From assembly GCA_963920575.1 (NCBI GenBank), contig OY986973.1, forward strand, positions 12,097,395 through 12,161,394: a stretch of DNA of 64,000 nt, given 5' to 3'. The notes under the pieces are model-generated. The model did not search any database, was not told where the DNA came from, and was given only the letters and a program-made list of their open reading frames with translations. Positions 10,111 to 21,453 of the stretch are shown piece by piece (within the stretch, counting starts at the first letter, position 1; every line of letters begins with the position of its first letter). The stretch is from Narthecium ossifragum (Eukaryota > Streptophyta > Magnoliopsida > Dioscoreales > Nartheciaceae). The translations under genes and the position numbers were made by a program.

Positions 10111-11724
10111 CTATCCTTTATCATTTTCTACTACGGTTAGACCAGATTTCTTAGGGACAACTTGCGTAGGGCTGACCCACTGGCTATCAGAGATTGGATA
10201 AATAATATCGCCATCTAAAAGTTTCACCACTTCTTTCTTTACGACCTCTTTCATATTCGGATTCAGACGGCATTGCATTTCCCTAACAGTTTTAGACTCA
10301 TCTTCTAAGTGAATTTTATGCATACAAATTGAGGGATCGATACCTTTCAAATCAGCGACCGTCCAACCTATTGCTTTCCTATGATCCTTAAGAACATTAA
10401 CAAGTTGACTCTCCTGATCAGCTGATAAAGATGACGAAATGATAACGGGAAGATTAGAGTTTAATCCAAGGAAAACATATTTTAGAGTTTTAGGTAGTGG
10501 TTTAAGTTCAAGTTCAGGTGGTGACTCCAGTGAAGTAAGGGCAGGAGTTGATGAGAGTGATGGAAGGGGTTCAACAGCCCAAGAGATGATTTCTCGGTCA
10601 TTTTCAGAATCGTGACCGACTGGTCGCTCAAGTGTGCGATCGGTCGGATCTGGAGCGACCGGTCGCTCAGGGGGCCGATCGGTCGGTCCAGAATCCATTT
10701 GTGTTCCAATATCATCTTTTGACTGTGCAATTCTTATACTAACATCATTCTCATCATCTGAATCATATTCATGCAGAATAGCAGGCAATCCATCATTATA
10801 TAATTTCATGTCATAATCATCATGATTAACATCATATTCACTCGCAATTTCAGACAGTTTATTGGTTATCATAGAATGAGCTTTATCATCAATACATTCA
10901 GTCAAAATATCAACATTATAACATTCATCTTCATCAAGCTCAGACAAACATACAGTTTTAAAAATATTCAATTTAACATGCATGTGACCAAAAGAAACAT
11001 CCATCACCCCAGTTCTACAATTTATGCAAGCATTGGTTGTGGCCAAAAAGGGGCGTCCTAGGATAATGGGTACAGTCTTTTTGCAGTGGACAGCAGGTTC
11101 CATGTCTAAGACAACAAAGTACACAGGAAAGAAGAAATTATCCACTTTGACTAAAACATCTTCTAAGATACCTCTAGGTGTCTTAATGGACCTATCAGCT
11201 AATTGCAAAATCACAGGTGTCTGTTTAAGTTCTCCCATCCCAAATTCTTTATAAAGGTAATAGGGCATAAGGTTCAAACTGGCACCTAAATCAAGAAGGG
11301 CACCATCAATATGGTAGTCTCCTATACAACAAGGTATGGTAGGGTTACCATGATCTTTTAGTTTGGGAGGTGTATCATGTTTCAAAATTGAACTAACTTG
11401 TTCAGTAAGAAAAATCTTTTTGGACACTTTGGATTTAGCCTGGCGTTTATGGGTACATAGATCCTTAAGAAATTTGGCATAGGAAGGAATCTGTTTAATG
11501 GCATCAAGCAGAGGAATGTTGATGTTGACTTGCTTAAAGGTTTCAAGGATTTGTTCGGCCGTTTTTCGAGCTTTTATGGTGGAAGAAGGATCCTTAAGGG
11601 CTGCTGGAAAAGGCACTTTAGGAATATATTTAGATGGATCAGGTTCTCTAGAATCAGCTGGCCCATTATTGGGTAAAACATCAGAATCATCCTGGGATGG
11701 ACGATTGATCGTCGCATCGGGCAT
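10111..11724 (-). pseudogene. pol: R1 pol: protease and start of reverse transcriptase
   Basis: 537 codons. An aspartic protease motif ALLDLGASLNLMPY lies at about 11270, followed by a GRPFLATT flap region. A long acidic linker then contains the repeat D-R-P-x-E-R-P-V encoded by palindromes (10612-10700). The RT N terminus follows with DGDIIYPISDSQWVSP and VVPKKSG. The catalytic D-L-G is intact. The frame is separated from gag by a 1-nt deletion near 11745-11750, where the in-register frame would continue straight from gag. Confidence 0.88.
10612..10700 (-). repeat. Palindrome repeats inside R1 pol linker
   Basis: Four sites built on GACCGGTC, GATCGGTC and CCGATCGG, arranged as two repeats, within an open reading frame. 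They encode two copies of a D-R-x-x-E-R-P-V unit. A matching pair (CCGATCGGTCGG type) lies in the R1 leader at 31858-31893. Confidence 0.75.
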
Positions 11725-11750
11725 TTGATTGTCCAGACTGACTGATTCAC

Positions 11751-12891
11751 CTATTTGATTGTCACCGTTTTACCACTTCTGAGGATCACCACGGCTTTGG
11801 CACTCTCAAAGTTTTGGCTTTCTACATAGTGCTGGCCTCTGGGGTTTGTCACAGATTGACTTGGCAAATGACCTTCCTCTCTTTTGGCTATAGTGTTAGA
11901 AAGTTGGCCCAGTGAATTCTCAAGTTTAGCAATGGATTGGGTATTAGAATTACACTGGTTCTCTATTCTAGAAACATAGTTCTGAATTTTAGAGACTTCA
12001 CTCATCAAATCACGTCTTATGCCACTAATGTTTTCATTAATGTTGGAATTGATGTTGTCATTCATGCCAGTCATAGCCGAAAGGAGGGAACTTAAAGTTG
12101 GTTCAGAGGAGGATTGGGTTTGAGGTGCTAAAACTGATTGTGGAGGGTACCCAGGATTTGAATTTGCAGAAGTTTTAGGTGGGTACTTAAAGGCAGAAGG
12201 ATTGGTTGTGTTGCTTTGCCCTGGAAAATTATTTGATTGTTGCGACTTCCAACTAAAATTAGGATGGTTCTCCAACCTAGATTGTAGGTATTAGAATAAG
12301 GGTTGTTCTGAGGTTTGGAAAAACCATAAGTTGCATTAACTTGTTCCTGAACAAAGTCAGGGAAATTGGGGGCCAAATGACAATCAGTAATATGGTGATC
12401 AGAATTAAGGCAAAGAGCACAGGTTTCAAGAGAAGTGTTAGGCAATTGTTGAGCAAGAGATTGGTCTGTTTTCAACTGGTTTAAGTCTTTAGTTAGGAGG
12501 GCTACTTGTGCGGAGAGACTTTGGAATTAAGAAATTTAATGAATTCCCCGAGAATTACGAACAGTGGTAGACCGACTCCTAGAGACTGAGGCATTGTGTT
12601 GTGAATTTTCAGCCAGATTATCATACATTTCCCAAAGGGCAGTCCATGGCTTACTAAGAACAACACCCCCGCAGCAGGCTTCGACCATTGTCCTATAACG
12701 ATCGTTAAGACCATTATAAAATGAATGGGCTACCTGCCACTCAGGTACCTCATGATGGGGACACTCTCTAAGAAGATCCTTAAATCTTTCCCAAGCTTCG
12801 TGAAACATCTCATCTTAATTTTGCTTAAAAGAGATAATCATGGTTCGATAATTTTGAGTTTTAATGATCGGGAAATATTTCTTAAGGAAAG
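11751..12891 (-). pseudogene. gag: R1 gag, C-terminal two thirds (left copy)
   Basis: Minus-strand reading: the gag core with FHEAWERFKDLL and YNGLND (12808-12536), then the zinc knuckle CALCLNSDHHITDC (CX2CX4HX4C, about 12420), then the NPYSNTYN segment and a coiled stretch with SIAKLENSLGQLS. A frameshift lies near 12280, a stop near 12530 and a TAA near 12815 where the right copy has GAA. R3 begins at 12892 inside this gene. Bases 12284-12891 also occur at 23501-23904 plus 31008-31211, with about 2% difference by eye. Confidence 0.88.
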
Positions 12892-14337
12892 TGATGAGTG
12901 CATGAAAGTGCACTCTAAATAGCCTTATAACCATCTCAATTGCTAGATTATTATCCTTAATTAACATCTTTATTATTATTTTTATATCTATATGTTGCTT
13001 CACATAGTTGTGTGGAAAATGCAGGAAAAATAAGCAAAGGAGCTGAAAAGATTACATGGATCAACTTGAAAAATTAAACTCTACCTGCTCATGAAGAACT
13101 AGATGATGTGCCATATATGGTTGGAAAGATCTTGAAGTCTAGTTTCAGGAGAATTTTACGGTTTGTGATTTGGAGTTTCACAGAGGAAGATACAATACTT
13201 TTCGTACAAGTGCGCAGTGCTGGATGAATAGTGACGGTCGACCGCCAGAATCTCACGGTCGACCGTCGCGCTCAAAAATTCCCCCGAACGACCATCGCAT
13301 CGACCGTCACATGCAAAACTTCCCACGGTCGACCGTGGCATCATCCGTGGCATCGACCGTCAGCCTCTGTTAAAGAAAATTCTTCTCATGGTCGATCCGA
13401 AGATCGACCGTCGCTCTTCCGAATTATTTTGTACAGTTGACGGTCGACCGCCAGATCAGCAGGGAGCGTATAATGAGCCGGATCTAACCCGAGTTTAGGC
13501 CTATAAATACAATACTTAGGGTTATCAAAGGGGATCTTTTGGAGGACTTTTCTGGAGCATCTGGAGGAGAGGAAGCCGCGTTAGGATTTTGTTTTCTTCG
13601 TCTTTCTTTCTTTATTTTTCTTTGAACACTTTTGTCGTCTTCATGATGAACATGAGTGGCTAGTTTCTTCTCTAAGGTACCGATATAGCCCTAACTGAAT
13701 CATTCTATGTTATTGGATCATGATTATTTAATCAGTTTATTTTCCTTGTTTCATTCATTATTAAAACTGAGATCTTAAATATCTTTTTCTGACCAATAAA
13801 ATATTATAGATTATTTTATGTGAGATTGGGCGAGGGTTAATTCCCTAATCTTGTAGGATCTATGAATGAATGAGTTTATGTCGAGGCCGGGTTCAAGCTA
13901 AGAGTATTCTTGGTTCATAATTGTTCTTCAGAGCTTAATGGATTCTTGGTTAACACTTAGTTATGGGTTCATTAACTAGGGTTAATTGGGGGTACTTGGT
14001 GAAGACCGCGATCGAACGGATCATCATACCGGAAGAACGAGCCCTTGGAATTAAACTGAAATCTTTATTGATTCAATGCATAGAATGAGGATGTTATGGT
14101 GAAATCGGAACCTTAGTATTCATCTATCATATTTCCATCGTTTTCTTATTTCGTTATTAGATCATTTATTTTCGAGACATCATATTTCTTATTTTCCCTT
14201 CCTTATTTTCTTTCTTTTCTGTTCTTTAGCGTTTTACTCTAATAATCTTTACAAATCTCTATGGGTACGATACTCGTCTTGCTACTATACTGATTGCACC
14301 GATTCGTATACTTGCGAGATATAAAATTTATTCATCA
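12892..14337 (+). repeat. R3 5' LTR
   Basis: 1446 bp, starting TGATGAGTGCATG and ending TTTATTCATCA. The first 350 bp and the part from the TATA box onward match the R5 LTR. The middle (13229-13462) instead carries GGTCGACC-type palindromes. The TATA box CTATAAATA is at 13501-13509. Confidence 0.93.
13229..13462 (+). promoter_or_regulatory. GGTCGACC palindrome array in R3 U3
   Basis: Several GGTCGACC or TCGACCGT sites (ACGGTCGACCGT and variants), paired at short spacing. It ends about 40 bp before the TATA box. It occupies the same position as the GATCGATC array in the related R5 LTR. Confidence 0.82.
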
Positions 14338-14343
14338 AGTTTT

Positions 14344-14361
14344 TGGCGCCGTTGCCGGGGA
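14344..14361 (+). other. R3 primer binding site (tRNA-Asp)
   Basis: TGGCGCCGTTGCCGGGGA, 6 bp after the LTR; identical to the R2 site. Confidence 0.92.
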
Positions 14362-14386
14362 TTTGATTAGAGTTTGTTAGTAGTGA

Positions 14387-14699
14387 ATTCAAGGTCGCCG
14401 ATCACGGAAAGGAAAGTTCTTGCCCTTGAACGATAAAGTAGATCAAATTGGTTGGAAGAAGAGATCTCACAAAGACAGCTTGTCCACATCAGATCTAGGA
14501 GTTCAAGAGGAGGAACAAGAGGAGATGGAGCTTAATAACAATGTACGTCCTTTGGAGGAGTACGCGAGGCCTACTATTTCTACTTCACCTTCGTGAATTG
14601 CGTTACCTGCAAAGGCTAAGAATTATGAACTTAAAAGTCTACATTTTTCTATGCTTCCTGAATTTCATGGTTTACCTTCTGAGGATGCACTAACATTTT
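14387..14699 (+). pseudogene. gag: R3 gag, N-terminal fragment
   Basis: Matches the start of R5 gag codon for codon. The start codon is ATT instead of ATG (14387-14389), and a Cys codon has become TGA near 14596. The frame is cut near 14700 by the insert, and about 260 bp of gag is missing across the insertion. No protein can be made from this copy. Confidence 0.85.
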
Positions 14700-15409
14700 T
14701 CTACAGCATTTAAAATATGCCATAAATGCTAAGAACTTCAAAGGATCAAAGATTACATGAAGCATATCATATTTTCCACTAAATATCAGATCTGCCATTT
14801 TTTCCGATCGTACTAAAAATCATGTTTACCACTAAATAGAAAAATTGAATATTTTTTTAGATCTGCCATTTTTATCACAGGTTGCAGATAAATGCTGTGA
14901 ACGTCAAAGGATCAACTCATACATGAAGCAGATCATATCAGATGGAAAGAAGATGAACAGAAGCACTTGAAAATTAAATCGACCAAAAGCCAGTTTGCAG
15001 GGAAATTAAATCAGTTTCAACCAAATAAAAGACGAAGAAGAAAGGGAAATTGAAGCAAAAACCAGAAAAATTTAAGCAAAAAAGGTTAGCAAATCGAAGC
15101 AGCTGAACAGATGAACAGAAGTGAAGAGAGGAGAGGAGAGGGAAAGCTCACCGTAGGTTTGGCACCGCTGGGTTCAGCGAGATGACAGCGGGGATATCTA
15201 GATCAGCCGGCTCCGGCGACAGGGAGGAGACCAATAGCAACAGAGCTTGGAAGAGGAAAGGTAATGGCGGAGGAACGCGTAGAGGATGCGATGAGAGGTA
15301 GGCACGATCTCGGGGTCGCGATCTTCTCCGCTATGAAACAGCGGAGTTAGTTAAGATATTAATCCAAAAAGAACTGATATGCAAAAAAATAGGATCTTTT
15401 CTAAGGGGA

Positions 15410-15534
15410 AAAAACAGAGCTTGCAGCCTTTACAGAGCCCAGCGAGGTTGGGTGTGTGAGAAAAATTCACATTGGATTCGGATATATAGAGAAAAAAAAC
15501 AGAGCTTGCAGCCTTTACAGAGCCCAGAGAGGTG
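15410..15534. repeat. 85-bp-period direct repeat
   Basis: A segment of about 38 bp containing ACAGAGCTTGCAGCC is repeated at 15410-15449 and 15495-15534 with one or two differences. Confidence 0.8.
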
Positions 15535-16157
15535 GGGTTCGTGTGCGCGACGTGGTGGCTGTCTCCTCCATTGCTCTCCTCTCCCACCTCTTGCACTTCG
15601 CCTACGTCCCCTTCTATGCAGCCGCCGGCGGAGGCTTGAGCGCCGATCTCATACCCATCCGCGAGGAGCCGGGAAGAGAGGGAAGAGAGGGTGTGAGAGG
15701 AAAGGGAAGAGAGGGTTTGATAGGTAAGGTGAGCTGGGAGATGAGTAGAGGGGATAGGATGGCTGGTTTTCAGTCACATCCCGTCTCCTCTCTCTCTCTC
15801 TCTTCAAAAAATTTCAAAACTCGATGGCGGGCTGGGCGAGGTCGGCGGCGGCCGGGGCGTGGTCGATGGCGGATTGGGAGAGGTCGACGGTGTTCGACAG
15901 CGGGTAGGGTGAGGTCGACGGCGGCGTGGGGCGTGGTCGATGGCCGCTTGGTCGAGGTCGGCGGGCTGGGCAAGGTCGGCGTCGATGGCGGCTTTGGCGA
16001 GGTCGGCGGGTTGGAGATGAAGGGGAGGGATGGGTGAGGGATGGGAGAGGCAAAGAGAGAGTAGGTTGGAGATGAAGGGGAGGGATGGGTTATGGTACCC
16101 GCTCCCTGTCTCCATTCGCTCTCTCTGTCCTGAGCTAGAGAGGGGATGGCAGGTGGA

Positions 16158-16196
16158 GAGGGGACGGGGAGGGGACGGGAGAGGGGACGGGGGAGA
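16158..16196 (+). other. G-rich tract with quadruplex potential
   Basis: Repeated GGGGAC/GGGG runs give at least four G-runs of three or more with 1-3 nt loops on the plus strand. It lies near the 5' end of H3, where the Helitron sense strand is C-rich. Confidence 0.7.
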
Positions 16197-16499
16197 GAGG
16201 GAGAGAGGGAGAGGGGGCGGGGATGGGTAAAGGGCGACGGGACGTGGGATGAGGATGGATAAAGGGCGACGGGACGGGGGAGAGAGGGATGGGACTCTCT
16301 CTCTCAGCTAAAGAAAATTTGAGCATGCGGGTTAATGGGTGAGAGAAGAAAATTTGGGCGGGAGTTTTTGGTAGGGAAGAAATTTTGGGGGAATCTTAAA
16401 GCTGATCATGGAATCACAGCCATTGGATGTATTTGTAGGCAAATCCTGACCACTCTTTATGTTTTATAGGGGGGACATTTCAAAAACCGTTGTGCTTTA

Positions 16500-16900
16500 T
16501 ATAATAGATGTTATAACATGCAAATATTTGTTAGGACAGATTTATTATTCATGAATCAACTTTTTTGAATCTGTGCATGTTATAACATGAATAAATACTC
16601 AACTCTACTCGATGTTTTTTTTATATAACATGCATAGATCAAGCAGATTCTTTGCAAATGAAGAGATTCAAATCTGCTTAATTTTTTTTAGTTGTGCATG
16701 TTATAATTCTTCTTATGAAAAATATCCATGGATCTCTTAATCTGTGCATGTTATAACATGCTTAAGCTAATTCTTTGCCTTCATGTCATCAATCTCTTAA
16801 TCTGTGCATGTCATCCATCAAAGAACGGGCATACAACAATTGTTATCCATTCTTTGCATGGATCTCTTAATCTGTGCATGTTATCCATGGATCTGCTTAC
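16500..16900. repeat. Palindromic GCATGTTATAACATGC repeat cluster
   Basis: The 16-bp perfect palindrome is at 16746-16761, with shorter or one-armed copies near 16508, 16575, 16625, 16695, 16807 and 16875. Three copies share the lead-in CTCTTAATCTGTGCATG at about 60-bp spacing. Confidence 0.75.
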
Positions 16901-17040
16901 TCAGATTAAGCATCTGTTTCCTGTAGAACTCACGGTGGGCAATCTTTGCTTAGAATTTGCCTTCAAGAAAGAATCTGCTTAAGTTTTAATGTTTAAATGG
17001 TGCAATGCTTAAGCAGATCTACATTCATGCTTAAGCAGAT

Positions 17041-17159
17041 CTAACTATATCCATGACCTAACGACATACCAATGAGCCATTTCTCTTCTTTCTTAGAATA
17101 TGGAGACTTCTCAACTTCTTCAAACTTGAATAGAACTTATAGGTCATGGATATAGTTAG
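17041..17159. repeat. Perfect 20-bp inverted repeat
   Basis: CTAACTATATCCATGACCTA at 17041-17060 and its exact reverse complement at 17140-17159, with a 79-bp loop. There is no obvious target duplication. Confidence 0.85.
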
Positions 17160-18008
17160 TTCACTCTTTCTTTAGTTTTGGTGAATCCTGATAGTATATG
17201 ATGCGCACTTATCCGGAACTTGATACAGTCAATAACTATAACATTGTTGGAGAGCAAAGATTGGATTGTTTGTGGGATCCAAGGTATAGGATGCACACTT
17301 ATCCTGAGTTAAGTTGGCATCATAACAGGGTGCAATAACTTGGTTATAGTTCAACTATTTTGGAGTATTTGAATTGCTATGTTGCTGTATTTTTATGCCA
17401 TGACAGGGTGATCGTAACAAAATGCTTTATCAAACCAAAACTTCATTTTGCTATTTTATATCTTGCATGCAAGAACTGCTATTAGTGCAATAGCTGAACA
17501 TGTTCATACTACTTCTGAGGTATAATGCTTGGCCTTTATATTCTGTAATTTTAGGATATGTGTGCACTTGCTATTGTGAATGGGTGCAATAGCTTGGTTT
17601 ATTACTTGGTTGCACTATCTAGAAGGTTATAGTTGAACTATCTTGGATCGTTTTTATGATGCGTTTTTATATCATGCTGGAATTCTAAATACATGCTCAT
17701 TGGTTTTCGTTAAGGTTAGTATGTATTTGATATTGGTTTTGCCGATCGGTTAGTTTTTTTTTTGAAGTCGAGGAATTCACCTCTTTAGATCATCAACTAT
17801 CTGCAATTGGATGCTTAACAAGCAGTGACTAAAATCTATCTGTCCGAAAAAATAAGGACTAATTAGTAGAATCCACTACTAGCAATCATAGATTCACATT
17901 CCATGAATACATGATTCAAGAAAAACATGGCAGATTTCAAAATTCAGCAAACCATCTGTTTCGTATATGCTAACTTCAAATAAGATAGCAATTCTTTCGT
18001 ATATGCTA

Positions 18009-18334
18009 GCACCTAGAATATGTCTCTCTGTTGATCACTATTCATGGCTACAACTTTTCACCTAGAATATGGAATCTGTGTAGTAGTAGTAGAGGGAAAT
18101 TAATCTTGATCAGTTTAAAGAATCAGAGTCAGGGAGTGTTGCTTAAATAGAAAACATCAGAGATACACCTAGCACCTAGAATATGTGTCTCTCTGTTGAT
18201 CACTATTCAAGGCTACAACTTTTCACCTAGAATATGGTATTTGTGTAGTAGTAGCAGAGGGAAATTAATCTTGATCGGTTTAAAGAATCAAAGTCTGGGA
18301 GTGTTGCTTAAATAGAAAACAACAGAGAGACAAA
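18009..18334. repeat. Tandem duplication, period about 163 bp
   Basis: Two copies beginning GCACCTAGAATATG and including TTTCACCTAGAATATGG and GTGTTGCTTAAATAG, with scattered substitutions. No coding potential seen. Confidence 0.8.
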
Positions 18335-19590
18335 GCATGAAAAGAAAATTATAAGCTTAATTGCTATACAATCAGCTTGGTACTTTAAAAATATTTTAAG
18401 AGGTGTTGTTGGATAAGAATATTTTAAGAGATGTTGTTTAATTGCTATACAATTATGCGTTTTTATATCATGTTCTATACTTCATAGACAACTAACTGGA
18501 ATCATGGGAAGTCTTGAAAGTTGAAACCACTTACTACGTAAGAAGGGCATAGGTTCTTATTCCAAGAAGAGTTGAACTGTTGTTTTTTCAAAAAATAAAA
18601 AGTATTGTTTTTTGATAGGGTTAAACTGTTGTTTTCTCAACTTCAGAAGAGTTCCAGTCAATCAAAAGTTGCATTAGTTATGAATCTATCCAAGAACTAT
18701 AACATTTTAATGTCAGGAGTACATAAATAAATGCAGAAACAATTATCACTGATTTGGGCCAAAAAATCGGTTGATTTGCACCTAAAATTTTGAAACCTTT
18801 TAAATTTATGAAATTTTGGCCTCTTTTCGCTGGATACACTTGCCTGTTGTTCTGTTATGAAGTGATTTCAAGCAAGCATGCATTAGTGCTGAAATAGAAA
18901 ATGATCAGAGAGTTGGATCAGCTTTAGAGCTTTTTGACAAGATCTCTTTTACTGAAATGCTTTTAGTCCTACTGAAATGAATCTATACATTTTACTGAAA
19001 TGATTTTAGTCCAGCTTTGGATGATTTTAGTCTTTTAGTCCTACCTCATTTCAGTCCAACTTCATTTTAGTCCAGCTTCCAATTTTGGGTTCTTGGTTTT
19101 GAGATCACATTTTACTGAGTGATTTTAGCCTGTATAGATTCATTCTTTCTGAGAGACTGTTGAAGACAATCTTAATGATTGAGCATTGTAAATAGTTGAA
19201 ATTGATCAATCTTTTATTTTAGCTTCATGACTGCATTTGCCTTGGATTTATTTCACTTATAGAGTAAATTGTCATATGTTAGAAAAGGTTGTTGCGAAAC
19301 CTTTAACAGATCAAAATAGTTCAAAAGGAGCAATTTTCTTTGGAATCCGATCTCAAAATTGGTGTTGCTGAAGACAATACAAAGAAGAGCAATAGATTGA
19401 TCACTACCTAATTGGAAGCTTGCTGGGAATGTCTTTATGGATGTGTCTTTTGTGTTTGGAAGTTCCAACATGAGCTAAAGATATATATGCTTTAATGATT
19501 TCTTTCTCTTTGGATGATTCTTTCTTACCAAATTTGCCAAAACCTTCAGCAGAATAGAATTTGGGATTTTAAGCTTGGTGTGTATAATTT

Positions 19591-19691
19591 TGTTGGTCGA
19601 ACAAGCTTACGTGCAAAGGGTTTGTTTGCGTGGTCTATCAATCAACTGTTATGGAGGGCAAAGGGTTTGTTGGTCGAACAAGCTTACGTGC
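19591..19691. repeat. Direct repeat of 24 bp
   Basis: The segment TGTTGGTCGAACAAGCTTAC and its next bases occur at 19591-19614 and 19668-19691. A shorter repeat, GGGGACAATGTTCG, lies nearby at about 19776-19806. Confidence 0.8.
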
Positions 19692-20428
19692 TATTACATT
19701 AATTAATCAAAACTTGTTGAAAGTTATTAATTCACTTTGAGACTCCAAATGCCTTTACGTTTGTGTGGTTTGTGGGGACAATGTTCGTCCCGGGGACAAT
19801 GTTCGCCCCTTTCATATTGTGTATTAAGTTTTGTATTTGATGAATGTTGTAGGATTGTCTCATTTAGCTCTTGATACAAGGGAGGTTTTGCCGATTTTTT
19901 TTAAAAAACAAAGGAATTAATGAATACAATATTACTACCTTTGTTCTAAACTTGCATCCTGTTTTCTCATTTGGTATGTTGTATAGCCCTTTGTTTTGCT
20001 TCATGCCAATTGTTTATTATGTGAAATTTGTTTGACTAAAGTGTAAAGGTTAGACTAATGCAACTAGGTGAAGAAGTGAACAAAAATTTGTGACAAAATA
20101 TAATAGTAAGTCATTTTGTAGATCCACCCTGATGGTTGATGATAATAATGATCAACTTATCGTTGGCATAGTAAGTCATTTGATTGTATATGCTAGGTTT
20201 AGTGTTCATTGATTCATTTAGTTTGATTAATTTTATGTCACATCAACTCCCAAAACCTAGAAGTGGGGAGTTGAGTTATTTAAAGTTCAAATTGGTGATT
20301 TTCTTGCTAGGTTCTTTCATCTCTCTGGTAAGTTGTCTCTCTCTTCACATTTTTCTCTGTTTTCGTTGATCTTTTGACCTATTTTTTGATGTTTTTGTGT
20401 TTGTTCTTCTTCAATTGGTTCTCTATAC

Positions 20429-21450
20429 ATTCCATGAAGCATGGGATAGATTTAAGATGCTTTTGATGCAATGCCCACATCATAATTATTCTTTAGAAAA
20501 TCAGATGCAATATTTTTATGATGGATTAAATCTTTCTTGTCAGACTATGACAGATAATGCTGCAGGTGGAGCGATGTTCAAAAGAACACCACCGGAGGCA
20601 TATGAAATCTATGAGATGCTAGGATCTAACTCGCAGCAGAGAGACACAAGGAATAAGGCGAGAGGCATCTATGAGCTGAACCAGAACGACGATATGGCAA
20701 GGCAGATCGCAACCCTCAACAAGAAGATGGACGTGATGATGTCCACACACGCCAAACCGGTTGAGGTTTGTTCAATTTGCAATATTGTTGGTCATAGGTT
20801 TGATTCATGTCCTTCTGGTAGTGAATTTTCTGAATATGTGTAAGAACAAGCTAATTTGATGAATGCTTATAACCCGAGACCTTGATTTGATCCTTATGCA
20901 AATACTTACAATCCTGGTTGGAGGGAGCATCCGAATTTTTCATAGAAAAATACTGCTAATGCTAGTATGCCTACTGCTAATCAATCTAACCAACCTGTTA
21001 AGTCGTCTTTGGAAGCGACTATGTTAGCTTTTATGCAGAAAATAGACTCAAGGATGGAACAACAAGATTCGGCCATTGCTCGACATGATGTAGAATTGAA
21101 GAATGTTGCAGCATCCATTGGGAAGTTGGAAGTTCAAGTGGGACAGCTTGCAGATGCTGTACGAGCCCATGTTCTAGGCAGATTTTCCGAGCCAACCTGA
21201 GCAAGCCAATGCAGTTACTGTCCTTCGTTCAGGTAAGATAATTGATAATAATATTAATGCTGAAGATACTGATATGTGTGGTGATGATAAAATTGAGGAA
21301 GTCAAGAGGGAAGAGCCCTCGAAGAGGCCACCGTCGGCCACATCAACGTTTGATCATGAAGAGAGAGCAATTTCAAATTCGGAGGTTCGTCACAACACTC
21401 CTCCACCATATGTGCCGCCAATTCCTTTTCCAGGCCGCCTGAAGAAAGCC
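20429..21450 (+). pseudogene. gag: R3 gag, C-terminal part
   Basis: Continues R3 gag after the insert: FHEAWDRFKMLL, a YDGLNLS segment, the zinc knuckle CSICNIVGHRFDSC (CX2CX4HX4C), then the linker toward protease. Stops replace sense codons of R5 near 20841, 20884, 20943 and 21450, and there is a frame change near 21190. The zinc knuckle would bind the RNA genome in an active copy. Confidence 0.87.
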
Positions 21451-21453
21451 TAA

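Larger units (their letters stand above)
14700..16508 (-). mobile_element. H3: Helitron-like segment, minus strand, 3' end unclear
   Basis: The minus strand starts TCTATTATATAAAG at 16508 and is flanked by A on that strand, as for a Helitron inserted between A and T. Its first 280 bases align with the 5' end of H2 (24101 onward), including the GAAATGTCCCCCCTAT block and the GA-rich tract. Inside are GC-rich exon-like stretches (15150-15350 and 15540-16100), suggesting captured gene fragments. I see no CTRR end with a hairpin on the left, so the 3' terminus is missing or altered. The segment may instead be several pieces. Confidence 0.55.
14700..20428. mobile_element. 5.7-kb compound insert in R3 gag
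   Basis: Non-retroviral DNA between the two halves of R3 gag. It has no terminal inverted repeat and no target duplication that I can see. The left 1.8 kb resembles a Helitron in minus orientation (H3). The right 3.9 kb is AT-rich with several local repeats and no supported gene. Boundaries are set by where similarity to R5 gag stops and resumes. Confidence 0.65.

Noticed and set aside
15456..16115. 193-codon frame and opposite-strand frames in H3
   Set aside because: GA/CT-rich low-complexity translation. Only the first third looks protein-like, and I could not assign it.
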